A program made the translations under genes and the position numbers. From the NCBI RefSeq assembly GCF_040126305.1, contig NZ_CP149510.1:2491001-2555000 (forward strand): a stretch of DNA of 64,000 bases, written 5' to 3'. The notes under the pieces were generated by a model that saw only the letters and a list, made by a program, of their open reading frames with translations, did not search any database and was not told the DNA's origin. This stretch comes from Pararhizobium sp. A13 (GTDB taxonomy: Bacteria; Pseudomonadota; Alphaproteobacteria; Rhizobiales; Rhizobiaceae). This document shows positions 7,566-17,831 of the stretch, piece after piece (position 1 is the stretch's first letter; every line of letters starts with the position of its first letter).

Positions 7566-8957
7566 ATGGGCGGACTGCCGACATTGAAACTGTACAACAC
7601 GCTGACACGGGAGAAATCGGCTTTCGCGCCGATCGACCCTCAGAATGTCCGCATGTATGTCTGCGGCCCGACCGTCTATGACTACGCCCACATCGGCAAT
7701 GCGCGGCCTGCCATCGTCTTCGACGTGCTGTTCCGGCTGCTCCGCCACGTCTATGGCGAAAACCACGTCACCTATGCCCGCAACATCACCGACGTCGATG
7801 ACAAGATCAACGCCCGGGCGCTGCGCGACCATCCCGGCCTGCCGCTGAACGAGGCCATTCGCCTCGTCACCGAAAAGACCGAGACGCAGTATCTTGAGGA
7901 CGCCAAGGCGCTCGGCTGCCTTGATCCGACGGTGCAGCCGCGCGCGACCGACAATATCGGTGAGATGATCGACATCATCGAAAAGCTGGTCGCCAAGGGC
8001 CATGCCTATGCGGCAGAGGGCGAAGTGTTGTTTGATACCCGATCGATGGCGGACTACGGCCGGCTCTCCAACCGCAATCTCGATGACCAGCAGGCCGGCG
8101 CCCGTATCGCGGTCGAGGCGCACAAGAAGAATCCCGGCGATTTCGTGCTGTGGAAACTGTCGTCCGACAGCGAGCCCGGCTGGGACAGCCCCTGGGGCCG
8201 TGGCCGTCCCGGCTGGCATATCGAATGCTCGGCGATGAGCCAGCGTTATCTCGGCGAGATCTTCGACATTCACGGCGGCGGGCTGGACCTGATCTTCCCG
8301 CACCATGAAAACGAGATCGCCCAGTCGCGCTGCGCCCACGGCACGGATGTCATGGCCAATGTCTGGATGCACAACGGCTTCCTGCAGGTCGAAGGCCGCA
8401 AGATGTCGAAGTCCGAAGGCAACTTCGTCACCATCTACGAATTGCTGCACACGGAAAAATTCGACGGCCGCAAATGGCCGGGCGAGGTTTTGAGGCTGGC
8501 CATGCTGATGACGCATTACCGCGAGCCGATCGATTTTTCGATCAAGCGGCTGGAAGAGGCGGAGCGTTTGCTTGCCAAATGGCCCGCGGTCAAGGAAATC
8601 GGCGGGGCGGCGGATGCCTCGGTGGTCAACGCGCTTGCGGACGACCTGAACACCGTTGCGGCGGTGCAGGCTCTGCACGCTCTCGCCCAGGCGGCCAATG
8701 CCAATCCGGCTCTGCTTCCTGCCTTCGCCGCGAGTGCGGCTCTGCTCGGCGTTCAGCCGAAGAAAACCGAAGTGGACGAAGCCCTGGCCTCCGCTGTTGA
8801 CGCCCTGGTGGCGATGCGGCTGGAAATGCTGAAGGCCAAGAACTTCGCCGAAGCCGATAAGATCCGCGAGGATCTTGCAACCAAGGGTATCCAGCTCAAG
8901 GACAGCAAGGACCCGGCGACCGGCGAGCGGGTCACGACCTGGGATGTCAAGCGGTGA
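7566..8957 (+). CDS. cysS: Cysteine--tRNA ligase
   Basis: The 463-residue class I synthetase charges tRNA-Cys. It has the zinc/HIGH region [16 protein letters not shown], the ERGGD-type zinc segment [10 protein letters not shown], the [15 protein letters not shown] motif, and the KMSKS loop ([10 protein letters not shown]). The C-terminal helical anticodon-binding domain follows. The ATG at 7566 is preferred over upstream in-frame ATGs because GGGAGA lies just upstream and the family N-terminus ([11 protein letters not shown]) starts there. The gene is monocistronic by appearance, and a palindromic repeat lies just after the stop. Confidence 0.97.
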   Translation: MGGLPTLKLYNTLTREKSAFAPIDPQNVRMYVCGPTVYDYAHIGNARPAIVFDVLFRLLRHVYGENHVTYARNITDVDDKINARALRDHPGLPLNEAIRLVTEKTETQYLEDAKALGCLDPTVQPRATDNIGEMIDIIEKLVAKGHAYAAEGEVLFDTRSMADYGRLSNRNLDDQQAGARIAVEAHKKNPGDFVLWKLSSDSEPGWDSPWGRGRPGWHIECSAMSQRYLGEIFDIHGGGLDLIFPHHENEIAQSRCAHGTDVMANVWMHNGFLQVEGRKMSKSEGNFVTIYELLHTEKFDGRKWPGEVLRLAMLMTHYREPIDFSIKRLEEAERLLAKWPAVKEIGGAADASVVNALADDLNTVAAVQALHALAQAANANPALLPAFAASAALLGVQPKKTEVDEALASAVDALVAMRLEMLKAKNFAEADKIREDLATKGIQLKDSKDPATGERVTTWDVKR

Positions 8958-8963
8958 GCCTTG

Positions 8964-9011
8964 CCACCCCCCTCTGTCACTTCGTGACATCTCCCCACAA
9001 GGGGGGAGATC
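8964..9011 (+). repeat. Palindromic intergenic repeat, copy 1a
   Basis: This 48-base unit contains two hairpins: TGTCACTTCGTGACA and a CTCCCC...GGGGAG stem around ACAA. An almost identical copy lies in inverted orientation at 9142-9188. A family member with the same layout occurs at 12215-12260 and, inverted, at 12313-12362. Confidence 0.9.
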
Positions 9012-9141
9012 GGGGACGCGTGGCGGCGCTTGGGTGCCATCTTGGGTTTTCGGAGTTGCTGAAGTATCGCGTTGGTTTGAAAGCACCCCGCTGTTTCAGT
9101 TTGTCGGAGGTCGCGATGTGACGAATGCAGGCGCCGCGACT

Positions 9142-9188
9142 GATCTCCCCCCTTGTGGGGGAGATGTCACGAAGTGACAGAGGGGGTA
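9142..9188 (-). repeat. Palindromic intergenic repeat, copy 1b (inverted)
   Basis: This is the inverted partner of the 8964-9011 unit and differs mainly in lengths of the C/G runs. The two copies enclose about 130 bases with no convincing gene. The unit ends 3 bases before the GTG start of the DUF559 gene, so it forms that gene's leader. Confidence 0.9.
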
Positions 9189-9190
9189 TC

Positions 9191-9592
9191 GTGCCGCACG
9201 GTGAGGTTTCTTCGCAAATCCGCTCAAACGCCCGGCGCATGCGCAGGGCGATGACGGAGGCGGAGTTGAAATTGTGGAGTGCCCTCCGTGCACACCGACT
9301 GATGGGCCTCAGTTTTCGCAGGCAGATGCCTGTGGCTGGCTTCATAGTCGATTTCGCCTGCCCGGCTCATCGCTTGATCGTCGAGCTTGACGGTTCTCAG
9401 CACGCAAACGAGGATCGCATTGCCTACGATCAGCAGCGAACGGCGCGCCTGGAGCGAGATGGCTGGACGGTGGTTCGCTTCTGGAATGATGATGTGTTGA
9501 AAGACATCGACAATGTCTGTCAGCACATCCTTCTGGTTATCCGGGACGGGCTAATTGCGGAGAAAGAACAATGGGCACCACCTATCGCGTAA
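9191..9592 (+). CDS. DUF559 domain protein (endonuclease-like fold)
   Basis: The 133-residue protein matches the DUF559 family related to Vsr/restriction-endonuclease-like folds: N-terminal RRAMTEAELKLWSALRAHR, then FRRQMPVAGFIVDFACP, IVELDGSQH and VVRFWNDDVL. The conserved acidic residues lie in IVDF and ELDG. The GTG at 9191 is chosen because family members begin just before the NARRMRR segment; the frame upstream runs through the palindromic repeat and is not protein-like. Its 3' end overlaps the next gene by 22 bases. Biological role is unknown; DUF559 genes often sit in variable regions. Confidence 0.82.
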   Translation: MPHGEVSSQIRSNARRMRRAMTEAELKLWSALRAHRLMGLSFRRQMPVAGFIVDFACPAHRLIVELDGSQHANEDRIAYDQQRTARLERDGWTVVRFWNDDVLKDIDNVCQHILLVIRDGLIAEKEQWAPPIA

Positions 9593-9771
9593 CATTGCAG
9601 AGAGACGCCGAAGGACAGTTCATCGAGATACCAGAGGAGCTTGCGCCTCTGACGGAAAATCTCGTCATCTATCCTGACGGTGACCGGCTCATCATCCAAC
9701 CAGCAGACGCCGAGCCACCGATCGAGGGCGAAAGCGCCAGCAGTCGACCGCGTTGGAAGGATCACCCATGA
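9571..9771 (+). CDS. Small protein, possible AbrB/MazE-like fold
   Basis: The 66-residue frame starts inside the end of the DUF559 gene, preceded by GGAG, and ends in ATGA overlapping the next GFA start, which supports translation. The segment FIEIPEELAPLTENLVIYPD followed by GDRLIIQPAD resembles the strand pattern of swapped-hairpin AbrB-type antitoxins, but it is short and no toxin partner lies beside it. The C-terminal third is polar and likely disordered. The functional assignment is weak. Confidence 0.55.
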   Translation: MGTTYRVTLQRDAEGQFIEIPEELAPLTENLVIYPDGDRLIIQPADAEPPIEGESASSRPRWKDHP

Positions 9772-10250
9772 CTGACCTCGTCCACACCGGCGGCTGCCAA
9801 TGCGGTGCTGTCCGTTTCCGCGTCGAAGGCACGCTCGGCGACGCCTCCATCTGCCACTGCCGGATGTGCCAGAAGGCGGCCGGGAATTTCTACCTGCCGC
9901 TGGTCTCCGTGCGAGGGGCCAAGCTCACCTGGACGCGTGGCGAGCCGAAACGTTTTCAGTCGTCGAATGCGGTGTCCCGCGGTTTCTGCCGCGATTGCGG
10001 CACGCCGCTGACCTATGAGGCGCCGGATGGCGTGGCTCTGGCGATCGCGGCCTTCGACAAGCCGGAGGGCATCGTTCCGAAGATCCAGTGGGGCATCGAG
10101 GCCAAGCTGCCCTATGTCGACCATATTCCGAGCCTGCCGGGCGAGGACACGATGGCGGATCAGGATGCGGCGTCCTTTCTTGCGACGCTCGTGTCTTACC
10201 AGCATCCGGACCGCGATACGGCCGAGTGGCCACCGAAGGAGCGCGAATGA
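9768..10250 (+). CDS. GFA/CENP-V family zinc protein, paralog 1
   Basis: The 160-residue protein has the full zinc-binding set of the GFA family: C10-Q-C12, the C29-H-C-R-M-C34 cluster, and CRDC in RGFCRDCGTPLTY. Family members include glutathione-dependent formaldehyde-activating enzyme, but most homologues have no proven activity, so the reaction is not assigned. Start and stop are coupled by ATGA to the 66-residue gene and to paralog 2. The protein is cytosolic by appearance. It is the first of three adjacent paralogs. Confidence 0.88.
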   Translation: MTDLVHTGGCQCGAVRFRVEGTLGDASICHCRMCQKAAGNFYLPLVSVRGAKLTWTRGEPKRFQSSNAVSRGFCRDCGTPLTYEAPDGVALAIAAFDKPEGIVPKIQWGIEAKLPYVDHIPSLPGEDTMADQDAASFLATLVSYQHPDRDTAEWPPKERE

Positions 10251-10741
10251 GCATTTCCCGCATCTATACGGGCGGCTGCCAGTGCGGCGCGGTGCGCTAT
10301 CGGGCGGAAGGCACGCTCGGCGATCCGCATTTGTGCCATTGCCGCATGTGCCAGAAGGCGGCCGGCAACTATTTCATGCCGCTTGCCAATGCGGCGCTCG
10401 CGTCGTTCCGCCTCACGCGGGGGGAGCCGAGTTGGTTTCACTCCTCCGAATTCGCCCGGCGCGGATTTTGCGCCGCCTGCGGCACGCCGTTGTTCTATGA
10501 CATGCCGGGGGCGGATTTCATCAATATCGTGCTCGGTTCGCTCGACGATCCCTACGATGTGCGGCCGTTGACGCAGTCTGGCGTGGAATCGCGCGTACCC
10601 TGGTTTTCACATCTGGCGGGACTGCCGGGCGGAGAAACAGATGCCGGCAACAAGTCCGGTGCCGAGCGGCATCTGGCGATCCTTGAATCGAACCGTCAGC
10701 ATCCCGATTTCGACACTGAACATTGGCCACCGGAGGAATAG
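10247..10741 (+). CDS. GFA/CENP-V family zinc protein, paralog 2
   Basis: The 164-residue protein retains CQC, CHCRMC and CAAC zinc motifs. It shares the opening segment TGGCQCGAVR and the QKAAGN sequence with paralog 1, but its middle differs (FINIVLGSLDDPYDVRPLTQ). The ATG at 10247 overlaps the paralog 1 stop by ATGA. The terminal HPDFDTEHWPPEE matches the paralog 1 ending, supporting tandem duplication. Specific substrate unknown. Confidence 0.88.
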   Translation: MSISRIYTGGCQCGAVRYRAEGTLGDPHLCHCRMCQKAAGNYFMPLANAALASFRLTRGEPSWFHSSEFARRGFCAACGTPLFYDMPGADFINIVLGSLDDPYDVRPLTQSGVESRVPWFSHLAGLPGGETDAGNKSGAERHLAILESNRQHPDFDTEHWPPEE

Positions 10742-10743
10742 AC

Positions 10744-12173
<1,430 letters not shown>

Positions 12174-12214
12174 ACGAGATGGAACTGTCGATGGTTTTGA
12201 ATCTGCCGCGGGTT

Positions 12215-12260
12215 ACCCCCCTCTGTCACTTCGTGACATCTCCCCCTCAAGGGGGGAGAT
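12215..12260 (+). repeat. Palindromic intergenic repeat, copy 2a
   Basis: This unit has the same two-hairpin layout as the 8964 unit, including TGTCACTTCGTGACA and a C-run/G-run stem, here around TCAA. It lies about 40 bases after the pip stop and has an inverted partner at 12313-12362. Confidence 0.9.
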
Positions 12261-12312
12261 TGCTCTTTTCCCGCGCTGATTTCGGAGTAAGGGTCGCGCA
12301 ACACTTGCGGCA

Positions 12313-12362
12313 CATCTCCCCCCTTGAGGGGGGGATGTCGGCGAAGCCGACAGAGGGGGGTA
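12313..12362 (-). repeat. Palindromic intergenic repeat, copy 2b (inverted, variant stem)
   Basis: This inverted unit replaces the TGTCAC/GTGACA stem by TGTCGGC/GCCGACA around the same TTC loop. Both arms changed together, keeping the hairpin. It ends about 43 bases before cimA. Confidence 0.9.
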
Positions 12363-12405
12363 ACGCCCCGCAACGACGAAAGACATTGCTCCTTGGAGGA
12401 GCCGC

Positions 12406-14022
12406 ATGACCAGAGAACGCATCTATCTCTTCGACACCACGCTTCGCGACGGGCAGCAAACGCCCGGCATCGATTTTTCCGTCGAGGACAAGATCGCCAT
12501 CGCCAAGATGCTGGACGAATTCGGCATGGACTATGTCGAAGGCGGTTATCCCGGTGCCAACCCGACCGATACGGAGTTTTTTGATAAGAAGCGCACCGAG
12601 AAGGCACGCTTCGTTGCCTTCGGCATGACCAAGCGCGCCGGCGTGTCGGCGTCCAACGATCCCGGGCTGACGAGCCTCTTGCAGGCGCAAAGCGACGCGA
12701 TCTGTCTTGTCGCCAAGAGCTGGGATTATCACGTCCGCGTGGCGCTCGGCTGTTCCAACGAGGAGAATCTCGAGGCGATCCGCACGTCCGTCGAAGCCGT
12801 CGTTCAAAGCGGCCGCGAGGCGATGATCGATTGCGAGCATTTTTTCGACGGCTACAAGGCCAATCCCGGCTATGCACTGGCCTGCGCCAAGACGGCCTAT
12901 GACGCCGGCGCCCGCTGGGTCGTGCTCTGCGACACCAATGGCGGCACCCAGCCGCCGGAAATCCGCGACATCGTCGCCGCGGTGATCGCCCATGGCGTGC
13001 CCGGCGCCAATCTCGGCATTCATGCCCATAACGACACCGGCCAGGCGGTCGCCAATTCTCTGGCTGCGGTCGAGGCCGGCGTGCGCCAGGTCCAGGGTAC
13101 GCTGAACGGCATCGGCGAGCGCTGCGGCAACGCCAATCTCGTCACGCTGATCCCGACGCTCGCGCTCAAGGAAGCCTATAACCGCCGTTTTGAGACAGCG
13201 ATCGATGCCGATCGGCTGCAGGAGCTGACCCAGCTTTCCCACGCCTTCGACGAACTCCTGAATCGCTCGCCGGACCACCAGATGCCCTATGTCGGCGCCT
13301 CCGCTTTCGCCACCAAGGCCGGCATTCATGCTTCCGCGTTGCTGAAGGACCCGCGCACCTACGAGCATGTGACGCCGGAAAGTGTCGGCAATCTGCGCAA
13401 GGTCATGGTGTCGGATCAGGGCGGCAAGGCCAATTTCATCAATGCCCTGAAACGGCGCGGCATCGTCGTCTCCAAGGATGATCCGAAGCTCGACAAGCTG
13501 ATCGCGATCGTCAAGGAACGAGAGGCGACCGGCTATGCCTATGAGGGCGCCGATGCGAGCTTCGCCATTCTCGCCCAGCGCATCCTCGGTTCGGTGCCGG
13601 AGTTCTTCCTGGTCGACAGTTTCCGCGTCATGGTCGAGCGCCGCTTCGATGCCAACGGCAAGCTCAAGACCGTCTCGGAAGCCGTGGTGAAGGTCTCGGT
13701 CGATGGCGAGACGATGATGTCGGTCGCCGAAGGCCATGGCCCCGTCAATGCGCTCGATTTGGCGCTCCGCAAGGACCTCGGCAAATACCAGTCAGAGATC
13801 GAGGATCTGGAATTGGTGGACTACAAGGTGCGTATCCTCAACGGCGGCACCGGGGCGATCACCCGCGTCCTGATCGAATCGGTCGACGCCACCGGCGCCC
13901 GCTGGTGGACGGTCGGCGTGTCCGACAACATCATCGACGCGTCCTTCCAGGCTTTGATGGATTCGATCGTGTTCAAGCTGTTGAAGAACCGGGATCAGGC
14001 GGGGCTGGCGGCGGCTGAGTAG
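12406..14022 (+). CDS. cimA: (R)-citramalate synthase
   Basis: The 538-residue enzyme condenses acetyl-CoA with pyruvate to citramalate, an entry to isoleucine biosynthesis. It shows the DTTLRDGQQTPG active-site start, metal-binding HAHNDTG, the NGIGERCGNANL motif of the isopropylmalate-synthase family, and a C-terminal LeuA-like regulatory domain (about residues 400-530). Overall length and the segment QTPGIDFS fit CimA better than LeuA. It is preceded by GGAG, 12 bases upstream. The family is often feedback-regulated by isoleucine. Confidence 0.9.
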   Translation: MTRERIYLFDTTLRDGQQTPGIDFSVEDKIAIAKMLDEFGMDYVEGGYPGANPTDTEFFDKKRTEKARFVAFGMTKRAGVSASNDPGLTSLLQAQSDAICLVAKSWDYHVRVALGCSNEENLEAIRTSVEAVVQSGREAMIDCEHFFDGYKANPGYALACAKTAYDAGARWVVLCDTNGGTQPPEIRDIVAAVIAHGVPGANLGIHAHNDTGQAVANSLAAVEAGVRQVQGTLNGIGERCGNANLVTLIPTLALKEAYNRRFETAIDADRLQELTQLSHAFDELLNRSPDHQMPYVGASAFATKAGIHASALLKDPRTYEHVTPESVGNLRKVMVSDQGGKANFINALKRRGIVVSKDDPKLDKLIAIVKEREATGYAYEGADASFAILAQRILGSVPEFFLVDSFRVMVERRFDANGKLKTVSEAVVKVSVDGETMMSVAEGHGPVNALDLALRKDLGKYQSEIEDLELVDYKVRILNGGTGAITRVLIESVDATGARWWTVGVSDNIIDASFQALMDSIVFKLLKNRDQAGLAAAE

Positions 14023-14103
14023 ACGACAAGGGGAGGCGACCGCCGGTTCGCGCTGTGTTATGACTATTGGGGCGTGCGGCGTGACAATATCGAGGAGACT
14101 GCA

Positions 14104-14328
14104 ATGAGCGAAATCCATCGGATTACCGTCGATCCAGAGCAGTGCGGCGGCCGCCCGACGCTTCGCAACCTTCGCATCCGCGTCAAGGACGTGCTGGACC
14201 TGCTGGCGGCAGGAGCCAGTCATGCTGAGATTCTTCAGGATTACCCCGCGCTCGAAGAGGGCGACGTCCAGGCCGCGCTCGAATATGCCGCGCGCCAAAG
14301 CGATCATCCTGTCCTTCACGTCGCGTAA
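14104..14328 (+). CDS. DUF433 family antitoxin
   Basis: The 74-residue protein matches DUF433 (VapB-like) with IHRITVDPEQCGGRPTLRNL, IRVKDVLDLLAAGAS and the helix ILQDYPALEEGDVQAALEYA. These proteins have a winged-helix DNA-binding region and usually neutralise a DUF5615 PIN-like toxin. The toxin follows immediately, with stop and start overlapping as TAATG. The upstream ATG in the same frame is not preferred, because the family N-terminus starts near SEIHRI. Confidence 0.88.
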   Translation: MSEIHRITVDPEQCGGRPTLRNLRIRVKDVLDLLAAGASHAEILQDYPALEEGDVQAALEYAARQSDHPVLHVA

Positions 14329-14657
14329 TGCGCTTCCTGGTCGATGCCCAGTTGCCGCCGGTGCTCGCGCGTTGGCTGACTTTGCGCGGCTACGAAGCCG
14401 CGCATGTCTCTGAAAAGGGAATACAAGCCGCGACCGACCGGCTGATTTGGGACTGCGCTTTGATTGAGGGGTGGGTCATCGTGACGAAGGACGAGGACTT
14501 TGCCCAGCACAAGGTGTTCACGCAAGCTGGCCCGGCTGTGGTCTGGATCAGGTGGCCTAATACGCGACGCCACCAACTTCTCGTCCGGTTCGAAGTCGTT
14601 CTACCGGCAATTGCCGCCGCGCTTGCGCGCGGCGAAACATTGATAGAGGTCGTTTAA
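14328..14657 (+). CDS. DUF5615 PIN-like toxin
   Basis: The 109-residue protein has the Mut7-C/PIN-like pattern: FLVDAQLPP with an early Asp, GYEAAHVSEKG, and IVTKDEDFAQ with the Asp pair expected for metal-dependent RNase activity. RWPNTRRHQLLVRFE is typical of the family. It forms a type II toxin-antitoxin pair with the preceding DUF433 gene. Targets are not predictable. Confidence 0.88.
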   Translation: MRFLVDAQLPPVLARWLTLRGYEAAHVSEKGIQAATDRLIWDCALIEGWVIVTKDEDFAQHKVFTQAGPAVVWIRWPNTRRHQLLVRFEVVLPAIAAALARGETLIEVV

Positions 14658-14677
14658 ACGGGTCGCAGTACGCCCGT

Positions 14678-16663
14678 TCACAACACCAGCCTAAACTTCG
14701 CAAACCCGTCCGCACCATCCCCCGCATCCTCGATCTTGACGCCCCTGACATCCGCGATCAGTCCGCGCGCCTTCGGGCCGCTCTCGAAAATCGCGGTGGC
14801 ACCCTCGACCGGCTTGAAGCTCCAGTTGCCGTCCGCCGATGGGTTGATGGTGCCTTCGGCGATGATGTAGCGGACGATGACGTCGCGGTTGGTGTCGGGC
14901 GCTGCGAATACCACCTTGTCGGCGGCAATTTCCGGGAACTTGCCGCCGCCGCCGGCGCGATAATTGTTGGAGGCGACGACGAATTTCTGCGTCGGATCGA
15001 TCGGCTTGCCGTCGAAGGAGAGGTTCTGGACGCGGTTCGATCCCTCGTTCACGGCCTTGCCGTCGTTGTCATATTTGGCCGGCTGCGTGAGGTCGATCTC
15101 ATAGGTCACGCCGTCGATGATATCGAAGTTGTAGGAGGGGAAGCTAGCGTTCAGCAGAGCCACATCCTTGGCACCCGGCTCGATCGTGTTGAACATGCCG
15201 GCTGACATTTCCAGCCAGTTCTTCACCTGCGCCCCGGTGATGACGACGGCCTGAACGGTGTTCGGATAGAGATAGAGATCGGCGACGTTCTTGATGGCGA
15301 TGTCGCCGGCCGGGACGTCGGTATAATAGTCCGCGCCGCCGCGCCCGCCGGACTTGAACGGGGCAGCTGCCGAAAGCACGGGCAGGTCCTTGTATTCGGT
15401 GTCCTTCAGCATCTCCTTGATATACCAGGTCTGCGCATTGGAGACGATCTGCACGGACGGATCGTCCGCCACCAGTGCGAAGTAGGAATAGAGCGGCGCC
15501 GAGGTCTTGCCGACCGGCGTGCGGATATAGGCAAGCGTCGCCTCATGCTCGGCATTGGCGGCATTCAGCACATCGGCCCGGTCTGCCACATCGGCGACCA
15601 CCTTCTTGTCCTCACGGTGATAGATCGGCCGCGCCTCGGTGGTGAAATCGACGATCCTCCAGCTGTTGCCGTCCTTTTCGATGAGCAGGTCGATCAGGCC
15701 GAGATGCGAGCCCCAGAAGCCGCCCATCACGGCCGGCTTGCCGAGCAGCGTGCCCTTGGCGGGATCGACGCCCTCGATACCGTCGAAGCTCTTCGGCCCT
15801 GGGAAGACGAGGTGCTGGTGGCCGGTGAAGACCGCGTCGATGCCCTCGATGCCGGCGAGATAGAGCGAGGCATTCTCCATCCGCTCGCTCTGGCCGCTGC
15901 CGTCGATGCCGGAGTGGGAAAGCGCGATGACGATGTCGGCACCTTCTTCCTTCATGGCCGGAATCCAGGCCTTCGCCGCCTCGACGATGTCGCGGGTCTG
16001 TGCCTTGCCCTCCAGGTTCTTGATGTCCCAGAGCATGATCTGCGGCGGCACGAAGCCGATGATGCCGATCTTCAGCGGGCTGGTGGCGCCGGAACCATCG
16101 GTCACGATCTTCTCGACGATCGTATAGGGCTTGAAGAACAGCTCGTCCGTCTTCGGGTCGGAGGCGAGCTGTCCTTTAGTCAGGTTGGCGCAGACATAGG
16201 GGAAATTGGCCCCGGCGAGCACCTTGAACATGTAGTCGAGGCCATAGTTGAACTCATGGTTCCCCAGTGTGCCCGCCTCGTAACCGAGCACGTTCATCGC
16301 CTTGATGACCGGATGCACGTCACCATCCTTCATGCCGCGCTGATAGGCCATGTAGTCGCCCATCGGGTTGCCCTGCAGGAAGTCGCCGTTGTCGACAAGG
16401 AAGGAATTGCCGGCCTCGGCGCGGATGGCGTCGATGATCGAGGCGGTGCGGGCAAGCCCCATCGTGTCGTTCGGCTTGTCGCCGTAATAGTCGTAAGGGA
16501 AGACGTGGACGTGGATGTCGGTCGTTTCCATGATGCGCAGATGCGCCTGGTTGGCGGCCGCACGCGCAGCGAAGGGATGCAGCAGGATGAGCGCGGAAGT
16601 GGCGGCGGCACCGCTAAGCAGCGAGCGGCGGGTTATCGGATGGAGCGCGAGCTTGGATGACAT
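14678..16663 (-). CDS. cpdB: 2',3'-cyclic-nucleotide 2'-phosphodiesterase/3'-nucleotidase, Tat-exported
   Basis: The 661-residue periplasmic enzyme starts with a Tat-type signal (ITRRSLLSGAAATS). It carries the calcineurin-like metallophosphatase motifs TTDIHVHVFPYDYY, DNGDFLQGNP, GNHEFNYG, and FTGHQHLVFPG, then a 5'-nucleotidase C-terminal substrate domain with NNYRAGGGGKFPEI. It degrades 2',3'-cyclic nucleotides and 3'-nucleotides for phosphate and nucleoside salvage. The ATG at 16663 is preceded by AAGGGA; an upstream in-frame ATG at 16690 is less likely. It is convergent with the toxin-antitoxin pair. Confidence 0.92.
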   Translation of the reverse strand: MSSKLALHPITRRSLLSGAAATSALILLHPFAARAAANQAHLRIMETTDIHVHVFPYDYYGDKPNDTMGLARTASIIDAIRAEAGNSFLVDNGDFLQGNPMGDYMAYQRGMKDGDVHPVIKAMNVLGYEAGTLGNHEFNYGLDYMFKVLAGANFPYVCANLTKGQLASDPKTDELFFKPYTIVEKIVTDGSGATSPLKIGIIGFVPPQIMLWDIKNLEGKAQTRDIVEAAKAWIPAMKEEGADIVIALSHSGIDGSGQSERMENASLYLAGIEGIDAVFTGHQHLVFPGPKSFDGIEGVDPAKGTLLGKPAVMGGFWGSHLGLIDLLIEKDGNSWRIVDFTTEARPIYHREDKKVVADVADRADVLNAANAEHEATLAYIRTPVGKTSAPLYSYFALVADDPSVQIVSNAQTWYIKEMLKDTEYKDLPVLSAAAPFKSGGRGGADYYTDVPAGDIAIKNVADLYLYPNTVQAVVITGAQVKNWLEMSAGMFNTIEPGAKDVALLNASFPSYNFDIIDGVTYEIDLTQPAKYDNDGKAVNEGSNRVQNLSFDGKPIDPTQKFVVASNNYRAGGGGKFPEIAADKVVFAAPDTNRDVIVRYIIAEGTINPSADGNWSFKPVEGATAIFESGPKARGLIADVRGVKIEDAGDGADGFAKFRLVL

Positions 16664-16866
16664 GTGAAGTCCCTTCGTCTGACCCGTCATTGCCTGCCTG
16701 AAACCTAGGGTGGGAAGCTGCGGAATGCACCCCGCAAAATATCACCTATTTTCCCGAGGTCTCTATCAGCCTTGCTGTATGCAAGTTCACGGAAATGAAT
16801 TGGTTGATCAACGGTCTTTGGAGTAGGACGGGTCCCAACGATAAAATCTTGACGGGATGAAGCGCC

Positions 16867-17805
16867 GTGGCTGATGCGAAACAAACACCGGTGGGGCAAA
16901 ACGGCGATTCGCCGCGCGGCTTTGCCTTCGCGCTGACGGCCTATCTGCTATGGGGTTTCCTCCCTTTCTTCATGAAGGCTGTCGCGCATATTCCGGCTTT
17001 CGAGGTCGTCGCCCATCGGATCGTCTGGTCGGTGCCGCTTGCCGGCGCCGTCCTCATCCTGCTCGGCCGCACGGATGACGTGAAGACCGCGCTGCGCTCG
17101 CCGCGCATGTTGAAGATGGCGATGCTGACGGCCGTTCTCATCACCATCAACTGGGGCATCTATGTCTGGGCGATCGGAGCCGGGCGGGCGCTCGAAACCG
17201 CGCTCGGCTACTACGTCAACCCGCTGTTCTCGATTTTCCTCGGCGCAGTGCTCTTGAAGGAGAAGCTCAATCCGGCGCAGATCATCGCGATCGTTCTCGC
17301 CGCCATCGCCGTCGTCGTGCTCGCCTTCGATGCGGGCGGGCTGCCATGGGTTTCTATCAGCCTGGCGCTCTCCTGGGGCCTCTATGCTTTCTTCCGCAAG
17401 ACCCTGCCGGTCGGGCCCAATCAGGGCTTCTTCCTGGAAGTGCTGCTGCTCAGCATTCCCGCACTCGGCTATATCGCCTATCTGGAAGCCTCGGGGCAGG
17501 GGCATTTCTCCGACACCGGCTGGGCCGATGTCGCCTGGCTCATGGCCTGCGGTGTCGTCACGGCGGTTCCGCTGATGATCTATGCCAACGGCGCCAAGCT
17601 GCTGAAGCTCTCCACCATCGGCATCATGCAGTATATCGCTCCGACGATGATCTTCATCATCGCCGTGTTCGTCTTCCACGAGCCCTTCGGTACGTCGAAG
17701 CTGATCGCCTTCATCCTGATCTGGGCGGCACTGGCCGTCTATTCGACGTCGATGCTCATGGAAAGCCGCGCCCGCCGCGCGGCGCCGCCAACTCCCGCCG
17801 AATAG
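16867..17805 (+). CDS. rarD: EamA-family transporter RarD
   Basis: The 312-residue membrane protein has about ten transmembrane helices and the RarD pattern (AYLLWGFLPFFMKAV, HRIVWSVPLAG, NWGIYVWAI, LGYYVNPLFS, QYIAPTMIF). RarD proteins belong to the drug/metabolite transporter superfamily and resemble the chloramphenicol-sensitive protein; the substrate is unknown. The start is a GTG at 16867. It is convergent with the LOG gene, 26 bases apart. Confidence 0.88.
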   Translation: MADAKQTPVGQNGDSPRGFAFALTAYLLWGFLPFFMKAVAHIPAFEVVAHRIVWSVPLAGAVLILLGRTDDVKTALRSPRMLKMAMLTAVLITINWGIYVWAIGAGRALETALGYYVNPLFSIFLGAVLLKEKLNPAQIIAIVLAAIAVVVLAFDAGGLPWVSISLALSWGLYAFFRKTLPVGPNQGFFLEVLLLSIPALGYIAYLEASGQGHFSDTGWADVAWLMACGVVTAVPLMIYANGAKLLKLSTIGIMQYIAPTMIFIIAVFVFHEPFGTSKLIAFILIWAALAVYSTSMLMESRARRAAPPTPAE

Positions 17806-17831
17806 TTCGGGCTGGGACAGTCAAAAAAATA

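Noticed and set aside
7461-9086. Minus-strand open frame (541 codons) opposite cysS
   Set aside because: cysS is complete with all synthetase motifs; the antisense frame also runs through a palindromic repeat.
8875-9177. Plus-strand frame across the repeat pair after cysS
   Set aside because: It is made largely of repeat-derived PPLS/SLRDIS-type sequence, which recurs wherever the palindrome is read through.
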